Source: Streptomyces katrae
Lineage (GTDB): Bacteria > Actinomycetota > Actinomycetes > Streptomycetales > Streptomycetaceae
Length of the DNA: 64,000 nucleotides
Direction of reading: 5' to 3'
NCBI RefSeq assembly: GCF_000717655.1
Contig: NZ_JNZY01000018.1
Location: forward strand, 62,001-126,000
Numbering within the stretch: position 1 is the first letter of the stretch; each line of letters opens with the position of its first letter. Both the position numbers and the translations under genes were made by a program. The notes beneath the pieces are model-generated. The model did not search any database and was not told the origin of the DNA. It saw only the letters and a list, made by a program, of their open reading frames with translations. This document shows positions 1 through 8,875 of this stretch, in pieces.

Positions 1-892
1 TCCCGCGGAACGTCCGCGCGAGCACCTCACACCGCAGCCCCGCCGCCACGAGCACCACGCCCGCCGGCCGGATCAGGATCCGCCTCTCGCCCTCCGGGGA
101 CCCGGCCGGCACCAGGACCTTGCCCCACTCCGTCATCGCGGCCTCTCCCGACACCAGCGCCGGCACCACGTTCTCGAACCCGAGGAACCGCGCCACGAAC
201 TCCGAGGCCGGCCGCTGCCACACCTCCAGCGGGGTCCCGGCCTGCGCGATCCGCCCGTCCCGCATCACCACCACCCGGTCGGCCAGGGCGAAGGCCTCCC
301 CCTGGTCGTGGGTGACGGCCAGCACCGTGGTCCCGAGCCGGGAGAACAGCCCGCGCAGCTCCACGACCAGCCGCTCGCGCAGCCCCCGGTCGAGCTGTCC
401 CAGCGGTTCGTCCAGCATCAGCAGCCGCGGCGAGGGGGCCAGCGCCCTCGCGAGGGCGACCCGCTGCTGCTCGCCACCCGACAGGGAGGACACGGACCGG
501 CCCTCGGCCCCGGGCAGCCCGACCAGCTCCAGCAGTTCCGCGACCCGGCCCTCGCAGGCCCCCCGGCCGGAGCCCCGCATGCGCAGCCCGAACGCGACGT
601 TCCCGCCCACGTCCCGGTGCGGGAACAGCTGGTGGTCCTGGAACATCAGGCCCACCCCGCGCCGGTGCACGGGTACCCGCTCCTGGTCCGCACCGCCGAG
701 CAGGACCCGCCCGGCGGAGACCGGCTGGAGCCCGGCGACGACCCGCAGCAGCGTGGACTTGCCGCTCCCGCTCGGCCCGAGCACGCACACGATCTCGTGC
801 TCGGCGACCGCGAGATCCACGCAGTCCAGTGCGTCGACGACGGCGCGCTCGCCGAAGCGGACCGACACCCCGGCCAGTTCGAGCAACGTCAT
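1..892 (-). CDS. Thiamine-type ABC importer, ATP-binding subunit (3' end cut by window)
   Basis: ATPase of an ABC importer; it hydrolyses ATP on the cytoplasmic face to drive uptake by the adjacent two-domain permease. Reading on the minus strand from ATG at 892, the protein starts MTLLELAGVSVRFGERAVV. It has Walker A GPSGSGKST at residues 39-47, the signature LSGGEQQ near residue 135, Walker B ending LMLDEP, the D-loop and the H-loop (VTHDQ). About 297 residues lie in the window and the C-terminus runs past base 1. Start and permease stop share one base (TGATG), so the two are translationally coupled. Substrate is inferred from the riboswitch and binding protein upstream (thiQ-like); related FbpC-type iron ATPases look similar. 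Confidence 0.88.
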   Translation of the reverse strand, partial: MTLLELAGVSVRFGERAVVDALDCVDLAVAEHEIVCVLGPSGSGKSTLLRVVAGLQPVSAGRVLLGGADQERVPVHRRGVGLMFQDHQLFPHRDVGGNVAFGLRMRGSGRGACEGRVAELLELVGLPGAEGRSVSSLSGGEQQRVALARALAPSPRLLMLDEPLGQLDRGLRERLVVELRGLFSRLGTTVLAVTHDQGEAFALADRVVVMRDGRIAQAGTPLEVWQRPASEFVARFLGFENVVPALVSGEAAMTEWGKVLVPAGSPEGERRILIRPAGVVLVAAGLRCEVLARTFRG

Positions 893-2604
893 CAGAACTC
901 TCCCGAGGTCTTGTCGGGGCGCAGCCGCTCCAGCACCAGCAGGGAGACCGCGCACACCAGCATCAGAATCGTGCTCAGGGCCATCGCCTGCCCGTAGTTG
1001 AGCTCACCGGCGCGCCCCAGCAGCCGCGCCACGGCCACCGGCAGCGTGGGACGGTCGGGCCGCGCGATGAAGACGGTCGCCCCGAACTCCCCCAGCGAGA
1101 CGGCGAAGGCGAACCCGGCCGCGATCAGCAGCGCCCGCCGCACCAGCGGCAGGTCCACCTCCCGCCAGGCCCTCAGCGGGGACGCCCCGAGCACCGCGGC
1201 GGCCTCCCGCAGCCGTGCGTCCACCGCGCGCAGCACCGGCAGCATGGTCCGTACGACGAACGGCACGCCCACCAGCGCCTGGGCCAGCGGCACCAGGATC
1301 CACGAGGTCCGCAGATCCAGCGGCGGCTCGTCCAGGGTGATCAGGAAGCCGAAGCCGACCGTCACCGCCGACACCCCCAGCGGAAGCATCAGCAGCGCAT
1401 CGAACCCGCGCACGAACCGCCCCCCGCGCCGGGTCAGTGCCGCGGCCGCGAGCCCCCCGATCAGCAGGGCGATGGCGGTGGCGGCGAGGGCGTACTGCAG
1501 GGAGTTCCCGATCGCCTCCAGCGGTGGCACGAGGAACGTTCCGCCGCCGGCGCCCGCATCCTGGAGCGCCCGGTAGAAGCCGAGCCCGTACCCGCCGGGG
1601 GCGTCGAAGGACCGCTCCACCAGCACCAGCAGCGGAGCCACGATCAGCAGCGCCACCGTCAGCAGCACCCCGCCGAGCAGGGCGCGCTGCCCCGGTCCGC
1701 TCGGCCGGTGTGCGGTCCGCGCCGGGTCCACCAGCCGCAGGGCGGTCTCCCGCCGGCGCACGGTCCAGGCGTGGACGGCGAGGATCAGGCCGATCGCCAC
1801 GAACTGCACCATCGTGAGGACGGCGGCCGTCGGCAGGTCCAGCAGCTGTGCGGTCTGCCGGTAGACCTCCACCTCGAGGGTGGCGTACGAGGGCCCGCCC
1901 AGGATCTGCACGACGCCGAAGGAGGTGAAGGTGAAGAGGAACACCATCAGCGAGGCGGCGGCCACGGCCGGTCCGAGCGCGGGCAGCGTCACCCGCCGCC
2001 AGGCGGCGAACCGCCCGGCGCCGAGCACGCGGGCGGCCTCCTCCTGGCGCGGGTCGAGCTGCGCCCAGAGCCCGCCGACCGTCCGTACGACGACGGCGTA
2101 GTTGAAGAAGACGTGGGCGAGCAGGATCGCCCACACGGTGGTGTCCAGCCGGACGCCCCACAGCTCGTCGAGCAGGCCGCCGCGCCCGACCAGCGCCAGG
2201 AAGGCCGTGCCGACCACCACGGTCGGCAGCACGAACGGGACCGTGACCACCGCCCGCAGCAGTTGTTTGCCGGGGAACTCGAAGCGCGCGAAGACGTACG
2301 CGCCGGGGAGTGCGATCAGGAGCGTGAGCGCCGTGGACGCGCACGCCTGCCAGGTGGTGAACCAGAGCACGTCGGCGATGTCGGGCCGGGTCAGCACCTC
2401 ACCGATCCGGCCGAACTGCCAGCCGTCCTCGGTCTTGATCCCGCGGCCGACGATCGCGGCGACGGGGTAGGCGAAGAACAGCCCGAAGAAGGCGAGCGGT
2501 ACGGCCATCAGGGCGAGCCTGACGGCCGTACCGCGTACGCCCTCCTTCGCGGGAGTGCTTTCGCGTGCGCTCTCGCGTCCTACTTCACGACGAGCGAGGA
2601 CCAT
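892..2604 (-). CDS. Thiamine-type ABC importer, fused two-domain permease (ThiP-like)
   Basis: Integral membrane permease of about 570 residues with two binding-protein-dependent transport domains in one chain and about 12 membrane segments, as in ThiP and FbpB. Both cytoplasmic EAA loops are visible, one reading EAARVLGAGRFAAWRR and the other REAAAVLGASPLRAWRE, and each is followed by a conserved LP. It lies between the binding protein gene, whose 3' end it overlaps by about 25 bases, and the ATPase gene, so the three form one operon. The start is uncertain: ATG at 2604 is used here, GTG at 2616 is also in frame, and homologues may begin nearer the first membrane segment. Confidence 0.88.
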   Translation of the reverse strand: MVLARREVGRESARESTPAKEGVRGTAVRLALMAVPLAFFGLFFAYPVAAIVGRGIKTEDGWQFGRIGEVLTRPDIADVLWFTTWQACASTALTLLIALPGAYVFARFEFPGKQLLRAVVTVPFVLPTVVVGTAFLALVGRGGLLDELWGVRLDTTVWAILLAHVFFNYAVVVRTVGGLWAQLDPRQEEAARVLGAGRFAAWRRVTLPALGPAVAAASLMVFLFTFTSFGVVQILGGPSYATLEVEVYRQTAQLLDLPTAAVLTMVQFVAIGLILAVHAWTVRRRETALRLVDPARTAHRPSGPGQRALLGGVLLTVALLIVAPLLVLVERSFDAPGGYGLGFYRALQDAGAGGGTFLVPPLEAIGNSLQYALAATAIALLIGGLAAAALTRRGGRFVRGFDALLMLPLGVSAVTVGFGFLITLDEPPLDLRTSWILVPLAQALVGVPFVVRTMLPVLRAVDARLREAAAVLGASPLRAWREVDLPLVRRALLIAAGFAFAVSLGEFGATVFIARPDRPTLPVAVARLLGRAGELNYGQAMALSTILMLVCAVSLLVLERLRPDKTSGEF

Positions 2605-3713
2605 GTCTTGACCCACTGCTCACGGTTCTTGGCGATGGTCTCCGGAGCGACGCTCCAAGGCTTCTCGATGACCACGCCGTGCTTCGTGAACAGCTCCGGC
2701 AGCTGCGCGTCCTTGACCACCGGGTTCACGAACATCTGCAGCGGCATGTCCTCCTGGAACTTCTTGCTGACGAGGAAGTCCAGGAGCGCCTTGCCGCCCT
2801 CCTCGTTCTTCGCGCCCTTGAGCAGGCCCGCGAACTCGACCTGGCGGAAGCAGGTGCCGGTGGAGACGCCCGTGGGGGCCTCGGCCGGCTGCGGCTCGCC
2901 GTACAGGACCTCGACCGGCGGGCTGGAGGCGTAGGAGACCACCAGCGGGCGGTCGCCCTTGGCCTTCTTGCCGCCCGCGGAGCCCGAGAAGCGCTCGTTG
3001 TAGGCCTGCTCCCAGCCGTCGACGACCTCGACGCCGTTGGCCTTGAGCTTGGTCCAGTAGTCCTTCCACCCTCCCCCAGAGGCTTCGCCCTGGGAGGTAC
3101 CCCCATCGCCGTACTGGCCGACGGAGGCGAGGAGGAAGCCGAGGCCCGGCGAGGAGGTCGCCGCGTTCTCGGTGACCAGCAGGTTCTTGTACTCCGGCTT
3201 GACCAGGTCGTCCAGCGTCTGCGGCGGGGCGAGCTTCTTGTCGGCGAAGTACGCCTTGTCGTAGTTGACGCAGATGTCGCCGGAGTCGATCGGGGTGACC
3301 CGGTGCTCCTTGTCGAGCACGTACTCGGGCTTCACGTCGGCCAGGCCCTTGGCCTCGTACGGCTTGAAGATCCCGTTGTCGAGGGCGCGCGAGAGGAGCG
3401 TGTTGTCGACACCGAAGAAGACGTCGCCGCGCGGGGAGCCCTTGGTGAGGATCTCCTGGTTGAGTGCGGCGCCCGCGTCCCCGGACTTCAGGACCTTGAC
3501 GGTGTAGCCGCTCTGCTGCTCGAACTCCTTGAGGACCGTGTCGGTCACGTTGAAGGAGTCGTGGGAGACGAGCGTGACCGTCTTGGGCTTCGGCGACCCG
3601 CTCGCGCCGCCCTCGGACGTGTCCTTGGCGTCGCCGCCGCCGCAGGCGCTGAGCGTGGCGACGCCGAGCGCGGCCGCGAGCGCTGCGCCCGCGAACTTCT
3701 TGGTGGTGCTCAC
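2580..3713 (-). CDS. Thiamine-type ABC importer, substrate-binding lipoprotein (ThiB-like)
   Basis: Extracytoplasmic solute-binding lipoprotein of 377 residues. The signal peptide ends in the lipobox LSAC, so the mature protein is anchored by a lipidated Cys and delivers substrate to the permease. The chain has the ThiB-type pattern: VTLVSHDSFNVTDTVLKEFE near the start of the mature part, GDVFFGVDNTLLSRAL, and a late W-P-V-x-P-type segment. The start is GTG at 3713 with GGAGGA eight bases upstream. A TPP riboswitch and a hairpin covering the ribosome-binding site precede the gene, which makes thiamine or a thiamine phosphate the likely ligand. About 20 residues around position 200 (GGTSQGEASGGGW) look like a local insertion. 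Confidence 0.9.
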   Translation of the reverse strand: MSTTKKFAGAALAAALGVATLSACGGGDAKDTSEGGASGSPKPKTVTLVSHDSFNVTDTVLKEFEQQSGYTVKVLKSGDAGAALNQEILTKGSPRGDVFFGVDNTLLSRALDNGIFKPYEAKGLADVKPEYVLDKEHRVTPIDSGDICVNYDKAYFADKKLAPPQTLDDLVKPEYKNLLVTENAATSSPGLGFLLASVGQYGDGGTSQGEASGGGWKDYWTKLKANGVEVVDGWEQAYNERFSGSAGGKKAKGDRPLVVSYASSPPVEVLYGEPQPAEAPTGVSTGTCFRQVEFAGLLKGAKNEEGGKALLDFLVSKKFQEDMPLQMFVNPVVKDAQLPELFTKHGVVIEKPWSVAPETIAKNREQWVKTWSSLVVK

Positions 3714-3723
3714 TGGTGAATTC

Positions 3724-3742
3724 CTCCTGGGATGACCAGGAG
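3724..3742 (-). promoter_or_regulatory. Hairpin that hides the ribosome-binding site of the thiB-like gene
   Basis: On the minus strand CTCCTGG (3736-3742) pairs perfectly with CCAGGAG (3724-3730) across a five-base loop. The second arm contains most of the GGAGGA Shine-Dalgarno sequence (3722-3727) of the binding protein gene. This is the expected off-state of a translational expression platform for the upstream TPP riboswitch. The pairing is seen in the sequence; switching between states is inferred. Confidence 0.6.
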
Positions 3743-3813
3743 AAGACGCGGCCCTGCCGGGCGCTCAGTGCGAGCGGTCGCCGGGCAGGGCGCAACAGCT
3801 TGAGTGATGACCG

Positions 3814-3903
3814 AACTTCCTACCCCGAATGACCGGGGCGAGGTTCAGAGGGTCTGCGGATGACGGTTACCGCACTCTCAGCGCTGTGGCGCTCCCCTGT
3901 CGG
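3814..3903 (-). promoter_or_regulatory. TPP (THI-box) riboswitch
   Basis: Reading 3903 to 3814 on the minus strand gives the conserved TPP aptamer parts in order: GACAGGGGAGCGCC, the CUGAGAGUGCGGU core, GCAGACCCUCUGAACCU, a short CCCCGG/CCGGGGU-type stem, and the closing GUAGGAAGUUCGGUC. These are the pyrimidine-binding CUGAGA bulge and the pyrophosphate-binding arm. It lies about 100 bases upstream of the binding-protein start. A second stem (GCCCUGCC with GGCAGGGC, 3751-3758 and 3784-3791) lies between the aptamer and the start-site hairpin and may take part in switching. Confidence 0.93.
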
Positions 3904-3914
3904 AATATGCAATT

Positions 3915-3946
3915 GGTTCGGCCACAGGGTACCCCGTGGCCGAACC
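3915..3946 (-). terminator. Terminator hairpin after rlmN
   Basis: Perfect 11-bp stem, GGTTCGGCCAC with GTGGCCGAACC around a 10-base loop, starting 20 bases after the rlmN stop. In the rlmN direction the next bases are AATTGCATATT, an unusually AT-rich run for this genome. Confidence 0.7.
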
Positions 3947-3966
3947 GGGGCGGAGGAAACCGCAGG

Positions 3967-5079
3967 CTAGCGCTCCGAGGCCGCCAGCTGGCCGCAGGCG
4001 CCGTCGATCTCCTGACCGCGGGTGTCGCGGACGGTCACCGGCACGCCGTGGCGGGCGATGGCCTCCACGAAGGCCTTCTCGTCCTCGGGACGCGAGGCCG
4101 TCCACTTCGAGCCCGGCGTCGGGTTCAGCGGGATCAGGTTGACGTGGACACGCTTGCCCTTGAGCAGCCGGCCGAGGAGGTCGCCGCGCCAGGCCTGGTC
4201 ATTGATGTCACGGATCAGCGCGTACTCGATGGAGATCCGGCGGCCGGACTTCTCGGCGTACTCCCAGGCCGCGTCGAGTACCTCGCGGACCTTCCAGCGG
4301 GTGTTCACGGGGACCAGGGTGTCGCGCAGCTCGTCGTCCGGCGCGTGCAGCGAGACCGCGAGGCGGCACTTGAAGCCCTCGTCGGCGAACCGCAGCATCG
4401 CCGGGACCAAGCCCACGGTGGAGACGGTGATGCCGCGCTGCGACAGGCCCAGGCCGTCGGGCTCGGGGTCGGTGAGGCGGCGGATCGCGCCGACGACCCG
4501 CTTGTAGTTCGCCAGCGGCTCGCCCATGCCCATGAAGACGATGTTGGACAGCCGGGCCGGGCCGCCGGGGACCTCGCCGTCGCGCAGCGCGCGCATGCCG
4601 TCGACGATCTGGTGGACGATCTCGGCGGTGGACAGGTTGCGGTCCAGGCCCGCCTGGCCGGTGGCGCAGAACGGGCAGTTCATACCGCAGCCGGCCTGCG
4701 AGGAGATGCACATGGTGACCCGGTCGGGGTAGCGCATCAGCACGGACTCGACGAGCGTGCCGTCGTGCAGCTTCCACAGGGTCTTGCGGGTGGTGTCGTC
4801 GTCGCACGAGATGTGCCGGACGACGTTCATCAGCTCGGGCAGCAGCTCCTGCTGGAGCTTCTCGCGGGAGCCCGCCGGGATGTCGGTCCACTCGGCCGGG
4901 TCGTGCGCGTACCGGGCGAAGTAGTGCTGCGAGAGCTGCTTGGCCCGGAAGGGCTTCTCACCGATCGCGGCGACCGCCTCGCGCCGCTCCTCGGGCGTGA
5001 GGTCGGCGAGGTGCCGGGGCGGCTTCTTGGCTCCGCGAGGGGCGACGAAGGTGAGCTCTCCCGGGACGGGGCGGGCCAT
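3967..5079 (-). CDS. rlmN: 23S rRNA (adenine-2503-C2)-methyltransferase / tRNA A37 methylase RlmN
   Basis: Radical-SAM enzyme that methylates C2 of A2503 in 23S rRNA (and A37 of some tRNAs), acting in the cytoplasm on naked RNA. The 370-residue protein carries the iron-sulfur motif CGMNCPFC, the following GGMGEPL-like segment (here GMGEPLANY), and the C-terminal resolving Cys in DGACGQL, all needed for the two-cysteine mechanism. The start ATG at 5079 has a GAGGAG site just upstream. It stands alone between two terminator hairpins, so it is probably monocistronic. Confidence 0.96.
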   Translation of the reverse strand: MARPVPGELTFVAPRGAKKPPRHLADLTPEERREAVAAIGEKPFRAKQLSQHYFARYAHDPAEWTDIPAGSREKLQQELLPELMNVVRHISCDDDTTRKTLWKLHDGTLVESVLMRYPDRVTMCISSQAGCGMNCPFCATGQAGLDRNLSTAEIVHQIVDGMRALRDGEVPGGPARLSNIVFMGMGEPLANYKRVVGAIRRLTDPEPDGLGLSQRGITVSTVGLVPAMLRFADEGFKCRLAVSLHAPDDELRDTLVPVNTRWKVREVLDAAWEYAEKSGRRISIEYALIRDINDQAWRGDLLGRLLKGKRVHVNLIPLNPTPGSKWTASRPEDEKAFVEAIARHGVPVTVRDTRGQEIDGACGQLAASER

Positions 5080-5100
5080 GGCAGGTACTCCTCGTAAGAC

Positions 5101-5132
5101 GAAAGGCGCGCCGCAGAAGCAGCGCGCCTTTC
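5101..5132 (-). terminator. Terminator hairpin of the rpsB-cdsA region
   Basis: GAAAGGCGCGC pairs with GCGCGCCTTTC over 11 bp around a 10-base loop. It lies about 110 bases after the cdsA stop and just upstream of rlmN, so it probably ends the frr-cdsA transcript. Confidence 0.6.
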
Positions 5133-5239
5133 AAGAGTAACCGCCCGGACCCACCCGAAGCCTTCGGACGTACGTCGCCCCGGCTCAGCGGGGTCCCCCT
5201 GGTGAACCGCCCGCCGGCCGGAACCCGCGGAACCCGGTT

Positions 5240-6319
5240 TCAGCCGGTGCCGACGAAGGCCGCCAGCAGCAGCCACACCACCGGGGCGGTCGGCAGCAGG
5301 GAGTCGAGCCGGTCCATGATGCCGCCGTGGCCCGGCAGCAGCGTGCCCATGTCCTTGATGCCCAGGTCCCGCTTGATCATCGACTCGCCGAGGTCGCCCA
5401 GCGTGGCGCTGACCGCGACGGCGAGACCGAGCAGCAGGCCCTGCCACCAGGCGCCCCCGTCGATCAGGAACTCCATGCACAGCGCGCCGGCCCCCATTGC
5501 GAAGGCCACCGCGCCGAACAGCCCCTCGCGGGTCTTGCCGGGGCTGATGCGCGGCGCCAGCTTGTGCTTGCCGAAGCGCCAGCCCACCGCGTAGGCCCCG
5601 GTGTCGCTGACCACGGTCAGGACCAGGAACGTGACCACCCGCTGCGGGCCGTCGTCGGCGGTGAGCAGCATCGCGACGAAGGTGGCCAGGAAGGGCACGT
5701 AGAACGCCGCGAAGACGCCTGCGGTGACGTCCTTGAGGTAGTCCTCGGGCGGTTCGGTCATCCGCCAGACCAGGACCGCCAGCGCGGTCAGGGCCATGGC
5801 CACCCAGGCGCCCTCGGCCCCGCGGACGTATCCGGCGATGACCATGGCGGCGCCGCCGACCGCGAGCGGGACGAGCGGCGCCTTGATGCCCTTCTTCTCC
5901 TGGAGCCGGGAGGTGAGCTCCCACAGGCCCACGACGACCGCGACGACGATGACGCCGACGAAGACCGCCTTCACGATGAACAGCGAAGCGAAGATCACCG
6001 CACCGAGGCCGACGCCGACCCCTATGGCGGCACGCAGGTCGCGCCCCGCCCGCTTCTTCTGCGGCGGGGGCGAGGCGTCCTGCGGTGCCTGCGAGGGCGG
6101 AGGCGGGGGGCTGGGCATGGGCTCCTGCGGCGGCGTCTCGGCGCGGAACGGGGGGCCGCCGCCGTCGGCGGCGGCCCCCCGATCGCGTGCTTCCCGGTCG
6201 TCGAAGTCACGGCCGGCGGCATCGGGCACGATGGGCATGGGCCGAGTGTGCGGGCCCACCAGCGCATCGTATGCGGGACCCGCCGGAACCTGCTCCGTGG
6301 CCCAGGGAGAGTCGTTCAT
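5240..6319 (-). CDS. cdsA: Phosphatidate cytidylyltransferase CdsA
   Basis: Membrane enzyme making CDP-diacylglycerol from phosphatidate and CTP, the branch point of phospholipid synthesis. The 359-residue protein has a Pro-rich cytoplasmic N-terminus of about 90 residues, then about eight membrane segments, and near the C-terminus the family signature with S-x3-R, KD, PGHGG and DRLD. Bacterial CdsA without the N-terminal tail is usually 270-300 residues; long Pro-rich tails are common in actinomycetes. Its ATG shares one base with the frr stop (TGATG), so the two genes are coupled. Confidence 0.95.
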   Translation of the reverse strand: MNDSPWATEQVPAGPAYDALVGPHTRPMPIVPDAAGRDFDDREARDRGAAADGGGPPFRAETPPQEPMPSPPPPPSQAPQDASPPPQKKRAGRDLRAAIGVGVGLGAVIFASLFIVKAVFVGVIVVAVVVGLWELTSRLQEKKGIKAPLVPLAVGGAAMVIAGYVRGAEGAWVAMALTALAVLVWRMTEPPEDYLKDVTAGVFAAFYVPFLATFVAMLLTADDGPQRVVTFLVLTVVSDTGAYAVGWRFGKHKLAPRISPGKTREGLFGAVAFAMGAGALCMEFLIDGGAWWQGLLLGLAVAVSATLGDLGESMIKRDLGIKDMGTLLPGHGGIMDRLDSLLPTAPVVWLLLAAFVGTG

Positions 6320-6876
6320 CAGACCTCGAGGAGCTCGGCTTCCTTGTGCTTGAGCAGCTCGTCGACCTGCGCGACGTACTTCGCGGTGGTGTCGTCGAGC
6401 TCCTTCTCCGCGCGGCGCACCTCGTCCTCGCCGGACTCCTTGTCCTTGACGAGCTTGTCGAGGGCGTCCTTCGCCTTACGGCGGATGGAGCGGATCGAGA
6501 CCTTGGAGTCCTCGGCCTTGGTGCGCGCGACCTTGATGTACTCCTTGCGGCGGTCCTGCGTCAGCTCGGGGAAGGTCACCCGGATGATATTGCCGTCGTT
6601 GCTGGGGTTGACGCCCAGGTCGGAGTCGCGGATGGCCTGCTCGATGTTGCGCAGGGCGCTCTTGTCGAACGGGGTCACGATCGCCATGCGCGGCTCGGGC
6701 ACCGAGAAGGACGCGAGCTGGTTGATGGGCGTGATGGCGCCGTAGTAGTCGGCCACGATCTTGTTGAACATCGCCGGGTGCGCACGACCGGTGCGGATCG
6801 CGGCAAAGTCTTCCTTGGCGACGACGACGGCCTTCTCCATCTTCTCCTCGGCCTCGAGGAGGATTTCTTCGATCAC
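6319..6876 (-). CDS. frr: Ribosome recycling factor
   Basis: RRF works with EF-G to split post-termination ribosomes. With GTG at 6876 the product is 185 residues, the standard length, starting (M)[16 protein letters not shown] and keeping the conserved RTGRAHP segment. An AGGAG lies just upstream of that codon; an in-frame ATG at 6891 would place this site inside the coding region and is less likely. It follows pyrH and overlaps cdsA by one base. Confidence 0.95.
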   Translation of the reverse strand: MIEEILLEAEEKMEKAVVVAKEDFAAIRTGRAHPAMFNKIVADYYGAITPINQLASFSVPEPRMAIVTPFDKSALRNIEQAIRDSDLGVNPSNDGNIIRVTFPELTQDRRKEYIKVARTKAEDSKVSIRSIRRKAKDALDKLVKDKESGEDEVRRAEKELDDTTAKYVAQVDELLKHKEAELLEV

Positions 6877-6961
6877 CACGTGCTCCTGCATGTCAGATTT
6901 GGATGGTTCAGGCGGGCGGGGCGGGCTCGGCCGGGTGGGGCCGGGCCCGGCGTCGGGACGC

Positions 6962-7741
6962 TCAGGCCCGGGTGCCCTGGTCGCTCACGAGCGTGCCGAT
7001 CTTCTCACCCTTGACGGCGCGGGCGATATTGCCCTCGGCCAGCAGCTCGAAGACCAGGATCGGCAGCTTGTTGTCGCGGCACAGCGTGATGGCGGTGGCA
7101 TCGGCGACCTTGAGGTCGCGCGAGAGCACCTCGCTGTACTCCAGCGCGTCGAACTTCACCGCGTCGGGGTTCTTCTTCGGGTCGGAGTCGTAGACCCCGT
7201 CGACGCCGTTCTTGCCCATGAGCAGGGCCTCGGCGTCGATCTCCAGGGCACGCTGGGCGGCCGTGGTGTCGGTGGAGAAGTACGGCATGCCCATGCCGGC
7301 GCCGAAGATGACGACGCGGCCCTTCTCCAGGTGGCGTACGGCGCGCAGCGGGATGTACGGCTCCGCGACCTGGCCCATGGTGATGGCGGTCTGCACGCGC
7401 GAGTCGATGCCTTCCTTCTCCAGGAAGTCCTGGAGGGCGAGGCAGTTCATGACGGTGCCGAGCATGCCCATGTAGTCGGACCGCGCACGGTCCATGCCCC
7501 GCTGCTGCAGTTCGGCGCCGCGGAAGAAGTTTCCGCCGCCGATCACGACGGCGATCTCCGCGCCGTCACGGACCACCGCGGCGATTTCGCGCGCGATGGC
7601 ATGGACGACGTCGGGGTCGACGCCCAGTCCTCCACCACCGGAGAAGGCTTCGCCCGACAGCTTCAGCATGAAGCGGCGGCCCTTCTTGTCGTGGTCGCTC
7701 TTGTCGTCGGAAGCGGTGTGGGGGTCCACGCCCTGATTCAT
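6962..7741 (-). CDS. pyrH: Uridylate kinase (UMP kinase)
   Basis: Cytoplasmic hexameric kinase converting UMP to UDP, of the amino-acid kinase fold. The 259-residue chain contains KLSGEAF, the glycine-rich [10 protein letters not shown] loop and [13 protein letters not shown]. The start ATG at 7741 is preserved behind GAGGAG; an in-frame upstream ATG at 7759 lacks a ribosome-binding site. It lies downstream of tsf and upstream of frr, a standard bacterial order. Confidence 0.96.
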   Translation of the reverse strand: MNQGVDPHTASDDKSDHDKKGRRFMLKLSGEAFSGGGGLGVDPDVVHAIAREIAAVVRDGAEIAVVIGGGNFFRGAELQQRGMDRARSDYMGMLGTVMNCLALQDFLEKEGIDSRVQTAITMGQVAEPYIPLRAVRHLEKGRVVIFGAGMGMPYFSTDTTAAQRALEIDAEALLMGKNGVDGVYDSDPKKNPDAVKFDALEYSEVLSRDLKVADATAITLCRDNKLPILVFELLAEGNIARAVKGEKIGTLVSDQGTRA

Positions 7742-7768
7742 GGAGATCTCCTCGTGCACATACGAAGA

Positions 7769-7815
7769 AGGCCATTGCCGGTGGGTCCTCGCGGTTCCCT
7801 CTACGGCAATGGCCT
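7769..7815 (-). terminator. Hairpin between tsf and pyrH
   Basis: AGGCCATTGCCG (7769-7780) is exactly complementary to CGGCAATGGCCT (7804-7815) with a 23-base loop. It lies between the tsf stop and the pyrH ribosome-binding site and is likely a terminator or attenuator separating rpsB-tsf from pyrH-frr-cdsA. Confidence 0.65.
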
Positions 7816-7903
7816 CCTCGTCAGATCTGCGGTCGTTCCGCGCGCGGGCGGACGACTGCTTCAGACCCTACCGGGGTCCGGTGTCCGTCGTGTACGGACG
7901 GAC

Positions 7904-8740
7904 TCAGATGCCGACCTTGATGCGCGAGAAGCGCTTCAGGGTGACACCGGCCTCGTCCAGGACCTTCTGGACGGACTTCTTGTTGTCCAGCGCGTACGGC
8001 TGGCCGAGGAGGGTGGCCTCCTTGAAGAAGCCGTTGACGCGACCCTCGACGATCTTGGCGATGGCAGCCTCGGGCTTGCCCTCCGCGCGGGTGACCTCTT
8101 CGGCGATGCGGCGCTCGGACTCGACCTTGTCGGCCGGGACGTCCTCGGCGGAGAGCCACTGCGGGGCGAACGCGGCGATGTGCTGCGCGACGCCGCGGGC
8201 GACCTCGGCGTTCTCCTTGTCGAGCTCGACCAGGACGCCGATCTGGAACGGCAGGTCGGGCATGGTGCGGTGCATGTACGCGGTGACGTAACCGTCGGCG
8301 AACTGCGCGAAGCGGTCCAGGACGATCTTCTCGCCGAGGTTCGCGTTCGCCTCGTCCACGAAGGCGGTGACGGTCTTGCCGGGCTCGATCTCGGACGCGA
8401 GCAGCGCCTCGATGTCGGCCGGGGAGGTGGCGGCGACGTGCGCGGCCAGCTGATTGGCGACGGCCAGGAACTTCTCGCCCTTGGCGACGAAGTCCGTCTC
8501 GCACTTCAGCTCGACGATGACACCGGAGGTGTTGTCGTCGGCGATGAGGGAGACGACGGCACCGTTCTCGGCAGAACGGCCCTCGCGCTTGGCGACGCCC
8601 TTCTGACCCTTGATACGGAGGGCCTCCATGGCCTTGTCGACGTCGCCGTCGGCCTCGACCAGCGCGTTCTTGCAGTCCAGCATGCCGGCGCCGGTGAGCT
8701 CGCGGAGCTTCTTGACGTCAGCGGCGGTGTAGTTCGCCAT
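7904..8740 (-). CDS. tsf: Elongation factor Ts
   Basis: Nucleotide exchange factor that releases GDP from EF-Tu. It is 278 residues long, starts MANYTAADVKKLRELTGAGMLD, and carries the conserved TDFVAK segment (here CETDFVAKGEKF) of the core that contacts the EF-Tu P-loop. It follows rpsB with two hairpins in the gap. Confidence 0.97.
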   Translation of the reverse strand: MANYTAADVKKLRELTGAGMLDCKNALVEADGDVDKAMEALRIKGQKGVAKREGRSAENGAVVSLIADDNTSGVIVELKCETDFVAKGEKFLAVANQLAAHVAATSPADIEALLASEIEPGKTVTAFVDEANANLGEKIVLDRFAQFADGYVTAYMHRTMPDLPFQIGVLVELDKENAEVARGVAQHIAAFAPQWLSAEDVPADKVESERRIAEEVTRAEGKPEAAIAKIVEGRVNGFFKEATLLGQPYALDNKKSVQKVLDEAGVTLKRFSRIKVGI

Positions 8741-8781
8741 GAGTCTGTGATTCTCTCTCGAAGTCGTAGATCTACGGGTGA

Positions 8782-8822
8782 ACGGCGGAGGCGCCGCGCT
8801 TTTGGCGCGGCTCCCCCGCCGT
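8782..8822 (-). terminator. Hairpin in the rpsB-tsf gap (tsf side)
   Basis: ACGGCGG pairs with CCGCCGT and, inside it, GCCGCGC pairs with GCGCGGC around a TTTTG loop, with a small internal bulge. It lies between rpsB and tsf and may be an attenuator setting the RpsB to EF-Ts ratio. Confidence 0.55.
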
Positions 8823-8841
8823 CATCGTCCGTGCTGCGAGT

Positions 8842-8863
8842 GCCCGGCGCATGAACGCCGGGC
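8842..8863 (-). terminator. Hairpin in the rpsB-tsf gap (rpsB side)
   Basis: GCCCGGCG pairs with CGCCGGGC around a six-base loop, 13 bases after the rpsB stop. Together with the larger hairpin further downstream it forms a tandem pair. Confidence 0.5.
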
Positions 8864-8875
8864 GCTCTCAGTGGG

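Noticed and set aside
829..2934. Plus-strand frame across the ABC permease and binding protein genes
   Set aside because: Gln/Arg/His-rich mirror sequence typical of the antisense of high-GC genes; the minus-strand frames encode recognisable proteins.
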